Positions 53,491 to 64,000 of a stretch of 64,000 bases of DNA are shown here, piece after piece. A program made the position numbers and the translations under genes. A model generated the notes under the pieces. The model was not told the origin of the DNA, did not search any database, and saw only the letters and a program-made list of their open reading frames with translations. This DNA is from Sanguinoderma infundibulare (Eukaryota > Basidiomycota > Agaricomycetes > Polyporales > Polyporaceae). Location of the stretch: assembly GCA_032821775.1 (NCBI GenBank), contig JAVLRN010000010.1, positions 1 through 64,000 of the forward strand. Reading direction: 5' to 3'. Numbering within the stretch: the stretch's first letter is position 1; every line of letters starts with the position of its first letter.

Positions 53491-54429
53491 CTAGTGATGC
53501 GTCGGCTTTTTCCCTGAATTTGCATAGATGAAGATTGGAAAGTGATTGGGTGAAGAACAAAGACGCACCATCTACAAACATATTCCGGGTCGCGGCGGGC
53601 AAAGTGGCGGTAAGGCCGTCCATATCCCTAGTTAGGCGCACTTGGCATCCCAGACGGGAGGTGTCGGTAAGTCCAAATGCCATATCAAGCATGTCGTTCT
53701 CGTCGTCCTGGGATAGAGCGGTGTGGGTAAGAGGAGGGGAGGAGGAAGAAGGAAAGAGTAGGGACCTCGGGTTCAGGGAGCTTGTCGTACGTTTCCGGGT
53801 CGAGAATGACATGGCATGTGGAGCACGCTACGGAACCTTCGCATGCACCTGGTAGGTGATGGGCGAAAAGGGCGATGAACTATGAGGGAGATACGGGATA
53901 TGGGGAATCAACGAACCTTCGAGGTCGATATCATACTCGTGAGCGACGGCGAGGATGTCGTCTCCGTCGTTGGCCTCGACAGTTTTGATGAGATGTCCTT
54001 TGGAATCCTTGAAATGAACTCTGATTCTGGGAAAAGAAAGGGGAGTAAGGGAAGGAATGTAGAGAGGAATGGAGAGGAGAGGTCAGAGAAGGTAAGTAGA
54101 CTCACCCGGTGCCGGGCTCCGGTCGGTCTATGCCTCCGTGCCGAATGACTAGATGACGTGAGGAGGGTGCGAAGACGTTAAATAGGATATTACACACTGT
54201 TTGTGGAATGGAAGGAGCGAAGGTGGGAGCGGTCATGAAAATGGCTGAATCTTAGACGAGTCAAAGGCCAAGGTCGAGAACGTCGGGGAATGGAAGGATT
54301 TTGGATGGCAGGATGGTGTGTGTGATACGAGCAGGAGGGTTGTGCGGTTGTGGACTGCTTGAGAGCTGCACGAAGTGCGGTATGTTGGCGGGCACATGAA
54401 CGAGCAAAGGGCGGAACGAGGATTGACAT
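53491..54429 (-). CDS. yah1: Mitochondrial [2Fe-2S] adrenodoxin-type ferredoxin
   Basis: ATG at 54429, stop at 53493-53491, six exons; the last is 53513-53491 (ending GKKPTHH) after an exon ending at 53569. The presequence is Ser/Arg-rich ([20 protein letters not shown]). The ferredoxin reads [40 protein letters not shown] with the cluster cysteines C-x5-C-x2-C ([12 protein letters not shown]), [37 protein letters not shown] and [20 protein letters not shown], ending RNMFVDG. This is Yah1/adrenodoxin: it donates electrons for Fe-S cluster and heme A synthesis in the matrix. Splice phases are consistent throughout. Confidence 0.95.
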
Positions 54430-56054
54430 GAGCTGGTGGTGAATGGAGGGGTGTCCGTTGAGCGACAGCAGGGCAACTGTTGACTAAAGCAGTAGTTTTG
54501 AGGGCTTGCGGGCTGAATGGGGAAGAGCGAGAGGAGGGGGAGAAGAGAGCTGACCAAGTAAGCGACACTGGCAGTCGTTGGTCAATGAGCTCGTCCGACT
54601 TGGGTCGACAGTGGTCAATGAGCCGAGCGCCCCGACAGACGCTGGTGCCGACGGAGAACGTCATCTAATCGGTGTTGTGTGTTATCTAATCTGGCCCATA
54701 CGTATACGTCTGGGATGGGGACTCGTCGCAGGAACGCATCCCGCGCCTTCCGTTCGTTCCATGTTACTCAATGCCCTTCGCAACTCACCAAGAAGCTCGG
54801 TTTCTATGTTTGGGCGCGCTTGCTTATTGCCGGCAGTGTCATCCTGGGCGTTCTGGACGGGAATCCGCCTCGTGCAGGGTAGCTGGTGAGATTCTTGCTT
54901 CATATATTCATCATGATATGACCAAAGCTGCTGTTGGCCCATGTCCAAGAGGCACATGTGATCCGTCTGTCTCCGCACTCGAGGAAGGGGCTGAGAACAA
55001 CGTGGCTTCTGTCCTCGCCTGCGGAGGTGCACGAGCCAATGAGTGTCGATCGTTGGCCAGAGAAGGTGCCGAGCCGGTCGGGGGTGACGACGGGGTGTAA
55101 GCAGCTGCGGTGACGGTCTGGTCGGTGGATGAACACGAAGCATCCTTGTGCTTCTCGCCACTGGGCCCCGGCCGTGGCATTCCATTCGCGGTTCTTGCTT
55201 CCCAATCCGTCTGCCAGCTCACGCTTGCCGCCACCCAGCCGCCACCTATCGCATTCCAAACAGCCGGCTGCGACTCCCCGCTCGCACGCTCTCTGTCCGA
55301 GCCGTGGTCGCATTCGATTGGACAAGGCCGTCTTTAAGCAGCAAATTGCACGTCAGACCGGGGCAAAGATGTTACTGGACGAGCCTGGATATCCCGCACA
55401 GGAGCATGGCCGCCAAGCTGTCCATTTGACTCGCACACCATCTTCTCCCGGCCAACGTCAACATCCCGTCGGCGCAGACGACTGCCATCGTTCATCCTCG
55501 AATGCTCATGACTAATGCCCTCTCCCCCGCCTCGGCTTCCTCAGCCGTCATGGCGCCCGCGGATACATCCCTCCACGCCCGCCCAGCCAGGTTTTCGCAC
55601 CGGCCATCAAACCGCACACAGCCCATTCGCGTGCGCTTCCAAGCAGACAAATCGGATGGCCAGAGAGAGATGGAAATCCGATGGTCCCAGGATCGCAGGC
55701 TTTCAATTAAGCACTCGTCGCCACCAACGGCAGCCAGACGTCCGAATCCGGGCGGGCACAGGGCGGCCATCAGCTTCGGGCGAGCGCAGAAGGCGAGTGG
55801 CCGCTGAGTGGCCGTGGCCGGACGAGAAGGCGTTCATGTGCGCACGGTTGGCGACCATGGCTCGCACACGGGCCCTCCTCCCATGGCCGATCCGGGGACG
55901 GAAGGGGCCCGAGTTGCCCGACTGGGGACGTGCTCGGACGGTGGATCGCCCGGCCAGGATCAATAAATGGCTCCAAGCTCGCTTCCGCCCCGCCCTCCTC
56001 CGCCTCCTTGCTCGCATGCCAACTGCCGTCTCTCTTTAGTCCCTCCTCCCCACA
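54430..56054. other. Region without a recognised gene
   Basis: 1.6 kb between divergent YAH1 and the MFS permease. A 67-codon ORF at 54679-54882 (ending YVWARLLIAGSVILGVLDGN) has one hydrophobic stretch and could encode a small membrane protein, but nothing else supports it. Other ORFs are GC-rich shadows. Confidence 0.4.
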
Positions 56055-58564
56055 ATGTCCCTCGAGCCCGCATCCACCAGCTCTCTCCACATCACCACCA
56101 CCATCTCCGACAACAGCCGCAACGATCTCGTCGACAAGACCCCATCCGACGTCCCTACAGTGGCAACCTCTCCTCCCGACGGCGGCCGCGCCGCCTGGCT
56201 TACCATCGCCGGCGCGTCAGTCCTCATTCTCATCCACTTCATACCTCTTGTCTCCAACCCTCCCCTCCTCTAGGTGGATGATTCAATTCTCTACCTTTGG
56301 GTCAGCACTTGCTATGCGATACCCAGCCGGGTCTGAACGCCAAACAACTATTTCCCTTCCAGATACATAAACGCGTTCGGGGTTTACCAAGGTCCGCACC
56401 CGACGTCATCCGTACGCCGTGCCCTCTGTTACCATCTGACAGTCGTCATCTAGACTTCTACACACGCGACTTTTTATCCCACCAGTCGCCGTCCAACATC
56501 AGGTCCGAAGTCTTTCAAACTTTCAACCTTGCACTCACCCCTTGATCTCATCTCGTTCTTCTTTCGTCCCCTTTCCCGCTCCTCGACCCGCCCCGCCTCT
56601 CCAACTCAGCTGGATCGGAAGCCTCCAACTCTTCTTGATGTATGCGCCTGGCGCGATAGTAGGGCATGCATTCGACGCCGGTTACTTGTGAGTTCTTCCA
56701 TCACCCACTTGTTTCCTCACCCTCCTCCGTCCTTTGACCTCTTCCTTCCGCTCCCTAGTCACCATGTTCAAATCGCGGGATCCATTCTTCACGTCTTCTC
56801 CATATTCATGCTCTCCCTAACCAGCCCAGGGCAGTACTACCAAGTGCGTAATTTCCGATAGTTTCGACATGCGTCGTCCCATCTCACCCCTCGTTCATCC
56901 CTCTCGCTTGCAATCTCCGCGGACCAGGTGTTCCTCGCCCAGGGCGTGGGCGTCGGTCTCGCAGTTGGAATGCTTTTCCTCCCATCCCTGAGCATAGTCG
57001 CACACCACTTCCGTAAACGGCGCGCTCTCGCCACCGGAATCGCCGTCTCGGGCGCGTCTTGTGGGGGTGTCGTCTTTCCGATCATGCTCAACCACCTCTT
57101 CTCCAACCCCAAGATGGGCTTCGCCAACGGCGTTCGAACCAGTGGCGCCATCATCGCCGCCCTACTGACTGTAGCAAACGCCATCATGCGCACTCACCTT
57201 CCTCCAAGGCGCCGCAGTTTCTTCTCCGTCTTCAGCCTCGATTTCTTGAGGCGGATAGTGGGCGATCACGCGTATACGACATCTGTGATAGGGTGAGCCC
57301 ACCCACTTTCACACCCCATGCTTTCAGCTCACGCCTTGAACGGTAGATCGTGTTGCACCAATCTCGGCTTGTTTGTTCCTTGTAAGCAGTGTTTCTTGCA
57401 TCCCCTGTGGTCGAAGGACCGACATGATGACCAGAACAAGTCTTCTACCTGCAGCTGTTTGCAATAGATCATGGTGTGAACGCAACCGTTGCGACATTCA
57501 TCGTATGCTTCCAATTTTTGCGCACAATACATCTAGTTCAAACGCCGCTTACATGCGTAAAACGTGTTGCAGCTCGCGATCCTCAATGCCGGCAGCACTA
57601 TCGGACGCACGCTTCCTGTCGCACTCGCAGACAAGCTCGGAGTCTACAATATGCTCTTGCCATCTATCCTCTTGTCCGCCGTTCTAATCTTTGCCCTTTT
57701 CGGCGCGACGTCGACGGGAGGTGTCATCGCCGTGGCGGTGTTATTTGGTTTTTCATCTGGAGCGTGTGCGTAACAAGTCATCATTGTATCTGATCCTTTT
57801 TGAGACTAACTCATCGTGTTCATCCACGCGCACACACAACTCGGCCTGTTGCACGGCATCCAACTTTTCAACCCTCCGGTCTTCTAAATCCCGGCAATCC
57901 TAATTTTCCGCTTACCCCAATCGCTTGCCCATTCCGGGAATCATCGCCGTGGATCAGATGTCTCGTTGATTCCGCCTTTGCTCGGCATTCTCTGCACGGA
58001 CATGGGCGAATTGGGGTACGTTGCTCTTCTCTCCTCCATTCACCGTTGCCCGGTATTAAACCATAACATCCAATTCATCTTGCCCCTCCGGCCGTTCTTT
58101 GCGCGCTCGCACACACTAAATGATCGGCTCCAGCCTGAGAATGGGCCTGGCCTTTTCGCTCGTGGGGGTCTCAAATCTCATCGGGACGCCCATTTTCGGC
58201 GCGCTTCTCAACACCGGCGCGTCAGGCGTTGCGCTTGTGTGGTGGAAGGCACTAGTGTTCGCCGGGGTACGTCACCTCGCCCTGGTATTCAAGCTCGCGC
58301 GCTCATGCATCATTTCATCTCACAACCTCTGTGCCGCGCCCACATACGATTGCTGCAACCTACCTTCTCAATGTGATTATGCGACTACGTTTGGAAACCC
58401 TTCCCCCTTTCCTTGCGGTGCAATTACGTCCTGCCGCATAGGTATGCATCGTGGCGGGATTCCTCTGTATGTCGGTTTCGCGAGTCTTCTTCGTGCGGCG
58501 CCTGCGCCCACGACACGCAAGCTCAGATCCCGGTTCGAAGAGCTCTGTCACTGTCGCTTCATAG
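56055..58564 (+). CDS. MFS monocarboxylate/riboflavin-type permease (MCH family)
   Basis: Starts MSLEPASTSSLHITTTISDN with a short Ser/Thr-rich cytosolic N-terminus. Spliced segments then carry DGGRAAWLTIAGA, the Tyr/Asn-rich NAFGVYQ, SWIGSLQLFLMYAPGAIVGH, VFLAQGVGVGLAVGMLFLPS, ALATGIAVSGASCGGVVFPI, LAILNAGSTIGRTLPVALAD, LIPPLLGILCTDMGELG and GLAFSLVGVSNLIGTPIFGA, ending near RVFFVRRLRPRHAS with a TAG at 58562-58564. The SWIGS and GxxxGxxxLP motifs are those of fungal Mch-type (SLC16-like) permeases with 12 membrane helices. Members carry monocarboxylates or riboflavin; the substrate here is unknown. At least nine introns; exact borders were not all fixed. Confidence 0.85.
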
Positions 58565-59175
58565 AGTCTGGGGGAAGCGACGAGCTTCCCCTTACATATC
58601 TCATATTTGGCAGCTCCGAGGACATTGTACTTATATTTGCCAGACAACCATGTACGTTCGAGTTCTATTCAACAGACCCATCGATACTCGCGCTGGAGCA
58701 ACCTTCCCAAAGGTTAACGTTGACCGTGGACCTCATGAGAGCGATCTGATTCCGAACCAATCTATGGCTAATAATACAGTAGAAGGTATCGAAGACGAGG
58801 GCGCTCCGTCATATCGACCCTCGTCTCGTCTAGGTGCTCTCTATGTCCATCGAGCCACCGGCCCTTTCCCCGTGCACGATAACATAAACTGACAACAAGT
58901 CCACATGCGCGCACCCGCTCCTCGTGAAACCGCACAGTCCGAGACGAGCGCGTGAAGCAGAAGCAATCCAAACCAAGAGAGTATCATCCAAAACTCGATC
59001 GCAACTTCGCCTTCGCGACGCTGTGTGGCCCCGCTCACCTCCTACCGTCATCGCCTTCGCCATCTTCTGTCCTCGTGTCCGCCGCGGCTGCGTGTGTACC
59101 CGCGCCCACATCCATAGAGGCCCCCCAACCCCAACAATAAGCGTACGCATGCGCCTCAGAGCCGCGGAATTGCAC
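58565..59175. other. Convergent 3' region
   Basis: 600 bp between the MFS permease (+) and the F-box gene (-). ORFs here are Arg-rich shadows without family support. Confidence 0.45.
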
Positions 59176-61674
59176 CTAGGTCTGGACCTGCGCATGCGCA
59201 TGCTCCGGTTGCTCCTCGGCTTCCTCTTTTGCGTCACCTTCCTGCGCACCCTCGTCCCGTTCGCGCTCGTCGAGCTTGCTGACAACAAACGGGCCCTCCA
59301 TCGGGATCGAATGGACGTTCCTCGTCACATGCCGCCAAGAGCCGACAAGGTTCCTGCCGCCGACGAGGTAGCCTCTGAAAATGAACGTGTCGTGCGGGGG
59401 TAGGCCGGGCCCGTGCCAGATCGGTGACCGGACGAGGACGACGAGCCCGTCCCACGAGCGCACGCGACCGTATATCCTAAAGTCGCCCCACGCGAGCGCG
59501 TGCAGCCGGAGGGTCTGCCACAAAGACCGCACGCAAGGAGGACGCGTGCAAACGACAGTCAGCACAAGGCAAAGCGAATACCGTGGACGCTCACCTCGCC
59601 GGTGACGATGATGTCCAAGATACCGGTGCAGCTGCGCGTGATTTCCGTGCCGCCATCGCTCGCGGTGTCGCAAATGCTGGAGTCGTCGTCCGAGGAGGAG
59701 TCGTGCAGCGCGACGTGCTCGATAAGCTGCTCGATGTCCACGTGAGTGCCGAGGGCGTCCTGGACTTCACTTCTGATGCGATGCACGCAGGGACCGTCGT
59801 CCTCCGACTCGGACTCGGACCTGAGCTCGTCGTAGTCGGAGTCTGAGTCGGCAACGGCAGAGACGTCCATTGACACATGGTCTTCATCCTCCCACTGGGT
59901 GTCAGCGGGCCCGACGTCGACCATCCTCGCGTCATGCTCTCGCTTGGCCTGGTCTCTGCATATCTCGCATGTCGCCTCGTCGTGGCTGTTCTCCTTCCCT
60001 GACACATACGGCTCGTAGACATGCTCCTGCGTCTCGCCCCTCCTCCTCAGCCGTAGAACACGGTCGCGAGGGATGTTGGCGAACGAGGTTGGAAGGCCGA
60101 CATAGGCGTCTGGGAAACCGCGCGGAAAGTAGGCGTTCATGACGCCCTCGTCGAACGGGTCGCTGTCGTGAACCTCCCAGTGCGGCAAGGGGCGGGAGGG
60201 GCTGATGCAGTGGTGCTCGCGCAACTTGAAAAAGAGGGGAGTGACACTAGCTTTCACCTCGGGGTGCTCCAGCCTGGGAAGGAACGCGGCGGAATTCATG
60301 GCGACGTGGTAGTTTTCAATGTCGGGCACCTACGAGGAGGAGGGAGAAGGTAGAAAGAAGGTCAGCATGGCGCGCCAACTGGGCCCATCGCACAGCACAA
60401 ACGACGATGAAGAGGTGAGGGGACTGACCAGATACTGTCCGCCCCAGGTGCCTGAGAGACTGCCGAGGGTGTAAACAATGCCCTTGGCGCGAGTTGGGTC
60501 CCAAGGGTCATAGCAGGCGCGCCATCGCTCCCAGTCGTTATCATGGCGGGCACTCTCACCCTTGGAGTTGATGGAGGATGATGTACTGTCGGCGATGCGG
60601 CGGTCGTCGTCGGAGAGGGCGTCGTACCAGTCCCAGTTGCCAGGGGCAGGGAACTGGACGGACCATCGGCTGGTGAAGTCGTAGTAGTCGGCGATGGTGG
60701 GGCCTGTGACGTTGAGAGAGTCTGCTTCGTTGCGGTCGCGTGGAATAAGGTCGGGGATGACGACTGGGTAACGCTCAAAGGAAGCGATATAGAGGAGCTT
60801 TGCGACGAGGCCAATGGGAGGCTCTGCGATGGCTATGTGCTTTCCAAAGTGGTCGAAGGAGCGCTTTACGCTGGAGGGGTCGCGATAGAGAGGGTAGAAG
60901 CCGTGAGGGGTGACGGCGGAATGATCGTGGTAGAGGGAGGGATGAGCGGCGAGAGGGAGGTGGACATGGTTGTCGGGGACGAGGAAGGGGGGATAGCGGA
61001 AGTTGTAGATGGCGAATGGACGGATGAGGAACAAGAGGTGCTCGCGCTCGTGCTCTGACTGGGACGCGAGCTTGTCTGAAGGACAGAGGGAGGGACGGGT
61101 GAGGGAGAAGGATGAAAGATAAGAAGGGGAGCGTACCGTGGTCGAGAGAAAAGTAGTAGAGCCAGAGGGCGAAGGCGTTCTCGGGGGACTCGAGTGGCCA
61201 GCCGTGGCTGTCTTGGCGGTCTGCCCAGAGCCTGTGAAAGATGTAGCGGTGAATAAAGTGAGGGCAGGCGGCCCAGCGGAGGTGATGGGCGTTTCTGCCG
61301 TCGTTCTCGAGGCAGAGGGTGAAGAGACGGTAGAAGTCATGGAGGAGGGTAGGAGAATAGATGTCGCCGCGCCTGATGTTTATCAAGGCAGTCGAGTAGT
61401 GGACGAGTTGGGAGGCGAGAGCGGAGGCATAGCTTGCCTCTCTGCACATGCGGCGGGCAGGGGCGCGATAGTCGAACTTTGCACGAAAGATGCGAGCGTA
61501 GAGATGTACATTGTTTGAGATGGAGAGGTGGTAATTGATGTGCGAGCATGTACAGAGTAGGGACACGAGAGGACAAGGAGGGCCGGCGGGATCTGCGAGG
61601 GCGAGGGAAAAGGCGATGTGCTCGAGAACGTCTGGTGGGAGCGCGCAGAGAAGAGAGGAGGGGTGGAGAGCCAT
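59176..61674 (-). CDS. Large F-box domain protein
   Basis: ATG at 61674, stop at 59178-59176, at least four exons. The N-terminus LLCALPPDVLEHIAFSLALA is F-box-like. It is followed by NNVHLYARIFRAKFDYRAPA, LWLYYFSLDH, RPFAIYNFRYPPFLVPDNHV, GLVAKLLYIASFERYPVVIP, WERWRACYDPWDPTRAKGIV and GSLSGTWGGQYLVPDIENYH. A long acidic insert carries ATCEICRDQAKREHD (a possible Cys-pair motif) and Asp/Ser runs. The C-terminus reads ALAWGDFRIYGRVRSWDGLV and ends EQPEHAHAQVQT. Agaricomycetes encode many such F-box proteins, which are presumed substrate receptors of SCF ubiquitin ligases. The target is unknown. Confidence 0.8.
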
Positions 61675-63822
61675 GGCCGGAGCCGGCAGGGAGGAGGGCG
61701 TCGGAGGGGGAGAAGAGCATTCGGATGGGGTTTAAGGAGGAGAGGGCGGAGAGGCGGAGTGAGGGTTGTACGGAGCCTGGGAGGACTCTGTGACCATTGC
61801 CGAGAGCGAGAACGAGGCCAGCGACCGTCCCTTGGCCCTAAGCCTTGGCCCTAACCGTCACCGTCCCAGCCGCTGCCAGCCAGGGCCGTCCCTCCTTACG
61901 GCATTTCTGATCGGCGACTTGGCCTCCTTCCACTCCCCTGGCTCGCCCTCCTCTCCCCGCCAACGCCCTCCCATTCCACCCGCCATCGGCCATTATCCTC
62001 GGCCCGGCAACGAGTCCGGCTCCAACTCCTTCGCGGGCGCATCTAGCTCCGTGGCCAGCCTTCGTCCAGCCCATCCGCCTCAATCCTCATACACATATCT
62101 AACCCTCTGCCGATCATCTCGCCTACCGTTCTCCAATCTTAACCAGCCCATCCCAACCCTCCGTTTTCCTCACGGCGCCTACCGCGACCTACCGAACTAG
62201 ACCGAACTCTTCCCTCCACCATGCTCACAGTCTTCCGACGAACGCTCCTCCTATCTTACGTATCACCATTCTTCTTGCATGTTCCGTCCATGCGCTTGCT
62301 CCTCCACTCCCGTCCCAACTGCCCATCACTTCTCCACATCTCTCTTCACCCGTCCTATTCGTAATTCCTACCTCCCATATCCGACATTTTTCCGCTCCAT
62401 CCGCCCTCATCACCTCATCCACATCCCATCCCGACCGCTCTTTCTTCAACTTTTAACCCCCTTCAAGTCCACGTGCGCCCGTGTCCCCATCGAAATCTCT
62501 TCTCTTCTTTTGTCCTTCTTTGTCTAATATTATTGCCCTTTCGTCCTCTTACCATCCCTTCAACTCTCGCGCTTCAAAAAACTTGGCCTAGGACATTTCC
62601 CCTCGCATTAGACCCTACTCTGCCTTCACCTTATTCCACTTCGACCGGTACCACACACGTCCACCCTCCACGCCATTTGTCGCCTTATCTGGTTGCCAAA
62701 ATCTACTCGTTCAGTATCCTACCAGTCACTCCCCCGTATCTTGCTTGACAACCCCTCTTGCTTTTGCCTCACCCCCGGCCCTCGCTCTACGTCCCCTTAC
62801 GCAATTTCATTCGCCCATCAGAGTCCTACGATCATGATTGTACAACTGTCTCCAGTCCCTTTTCCTTCTTTTGGCTCTTTACCGTCTTTCTCCGTCTCCG
62901 TTTCCGCCTCCGACTCCCACTTCGGGTCGTTGCAACATCTCCAAGCAAACTTCCAGTCCAGCACCCACACCAGTAACCTCACCCTCTCTTCCTTGTCAGC
63001 TGAAGCTCTCCAACCCAGCTCATCTTCGACCATTCCTCCTCCTTTCGGCGCTCCGTCATATCAAACACCCACGATTCGCATCCCATGCCGAGCATGTGGT
63101 CAGCTCATCCGACGTCTTTCAAGCTTCTCCTCCGCATTCATCCTATTTCCCCTGCATTTTTATTCGCCCTCACCCTCACGGGCCAGCTTCAATCCAGCGC
63201 CGCTCTTCCGAGCTTCAAGTTCGTATCAACCCAAGCCCGATCGCCAACGTGATGCTCATATTTCCTTACCGCCCGCGCCTTCGGACCGTTCGTATATCAT
63301 CATCTATCACATCCCATGCTTCCTTTCAGGGTTCCCCAAGTTCCAGCTCCCGGCGCCGTCCTCCCTGCAAGTTGCCACCGCCGTCACGGGCTATCACGCA
63401 CAAACATGAAATTAACAGCGCTCTGCCGCGCCACACAGATATCGAGATCGCCGAACACGCCCCTACTTACCGTCCTAGTCCTCCGATCTGCGAACTTTCC
63501 ATGCTCACATAGAGCGGCGTGCCTGGCCAACACACGCCCCACGACCGCGCCGGCCTAGCGCGAGGTTCAAACTCTAAACATGCGCACACGCGCACCCTGG
63601 CTTCGTAGACTGTGACATACGCCCCCATCATCGGCAGGCCTTGTATGGTTTTTCGCTGACCTCCTTTGTGGAAGCAGGTACATCAGAAGGACCTACTCTC
63701 TGGACAAAGATGGCGGGCAGGCGCACACATCGCGATGCAACCCTTATTCACCGGGACGGCTCTCTCCAGTCAAGTAGTACGGCAGATCGTCACTGTCTGC
63801 ATAAGGAGCGACGCCCGAGCAG
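61675..63822. other. Pyrimidine-rich non-coding stretch
   Basis: 2.1 kb, strongly C/T-rich on the plus strand (about 61850-63400), typical of long 5' regions of fungal genes. ORFs in it are Ser/Pro/Leu-rich translations of the CT bias, including 62693-63409. It probably holds the F-box promoter and the promoter/5' UTR of the gene at the right edge. Confidence 0.5.
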
Positions 63823-64000
63823 TGGGTGCGCACAGACGCTATCATCGCGGTACGCAACGCCGGATACGAGTACAGGGGACGTCCCCCAAACATCGTCTTG
63901 GACAGCATTCTGCTTGACACGCACCGCTCCGAACCCCTAGTCTCCCAGCTCCGTGATCAAAGCCTACTTGAGCTATTCAAAAACCGTATGCGCGTTCTCG
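63823..64000 (+). CDS. Partial gene at the right edge
   Basis: After an AG at 63821-63822 the plus strand is open to the window end: WVRTDAIIAVRNAGYEYRGR, PPNIVLDSILLDTHRSEPLV, SQLRDQSLLELFKNRMRVL. It is amphipathic and helical in character with normal codon use, so probably a real exon. Family unknown; start and end lie outside or upstream in unresolved exons. Confidence 0.4.

Noticed and set aside
54679..54882. 67-codon small membrane protein
   Set aside because: One hydrophobic stretch only, no family or splice support; noted but not called as a gene.
62693..63409. 239-codon Ser/Pro-rich ORF on the plus strand
   Set aside because: Translation of a strongly CT-rich tract with overlapping open frames, no domain and no splice structure; more likely a promoter/5' UTR.

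Overview
The window is nuclear DNA of a filamentous basidiomycete, most likely an Agaricomycete (a polypore-like wood-rotter would fit, but that is a guess). The evidence is densely packed genes on both strands, introns of about 45-70 bp in nearly every gene, GC-rich exons, a large Ty3/Gypsy element of the FIDD reverse-transcriptase type common in Agaricomycetes, and Agaricomycete-style proteins (a Cryptococcus Cin1-like intersectin, Urc4, a large F-box protein, MFS transporters).

The left third (about 1-20.8 kb) is a wreck made of nested insertions. A copy of the ribosome-biogenesis gene UTP14, read on the minus strand, is spread over 20 kb in three collinear pieces. A segment carrying broken pieces of an FMN-dependent lactate-oxidase-like gene and an acetyl-CoA synthetase gene lies between the first two pieces. 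A decayed terminal-inverted-repeat DNA transposon (1552-16971) lies between the second and third. Inside that transposon sits a young 11.8-kb Ty3/Gypsy retrotransposon (2704-14510) with two 1088-bp LTRs and a GTTA target duplication. The UTP14 copy shows a strong C-to-T bias at CpG sites (arginine codons turned into Cys, His, Trp, Gln and stop codons). The retrotransposon is unusual. Between protease and reverse transcriptase it carries about 2.7 kb of very C-rich sequence with an apparently spliced acidic/proline-rich ORF that starts in an ATGA overlap with gag-protease. It also has an extra ORF between integrase and the 3' LTR, and a 13-nt copy of its polypurine-tract region just before the reverse transcriptase.

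From 20.9 to 61.7 kb the window is ordinary gene-dense chromosome: a membrane-anchored histidine acid phosphatase (+), an unrecognised interrupted gene (-), CTP-dependent diacylglycerol kinase Dgk1 (-), Rad6/Ubc2 (-), an MBD4-like DNA glycosylase (+), an unrecognised gene (-), a sucrose/alpha-glucoside transporter (-), ETF-ubiquinone oxidoreductase (+), proteasome subunit beta-4/Pre1 (-), Urc4 uracil catabolism protein (-), a 6.7-kb Cin1/Pan1-type intersectin (-), an OPA3-like protein (+), mitoribosomal protein mS33 (-), a glucosidase II alpha fragment (+, broken), mitochondrial adrenodoxin-type ferredoxin (-), an MFS monocarboxylate-type permease (+) and a large F-box protein (-). Two members of a Tc1/mariner-type TIR family (27150-28638 and 51750-52094) share TIRs of about 65 bp. 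The longer one ends next to the MBD4-like gene and supplies an in-frame upstream ATG. The last 2.3 kb is pyrimidine-rich non-coding sequence and the beginning of a gene cut by the window edge.

No operon-like pathway is present; neighbours are functionally unrelated housekeeping genes. Two features may be linked: CpG-directed decay of repeats and duplicated genes, and an intact gene for an MBD4-family glycosylase, the enzyme class that repairs deaminated 5-methylcytosine. At least four genes appear to use GC-AG introns. No tRNA, rRNA or CRISPR array was seen.
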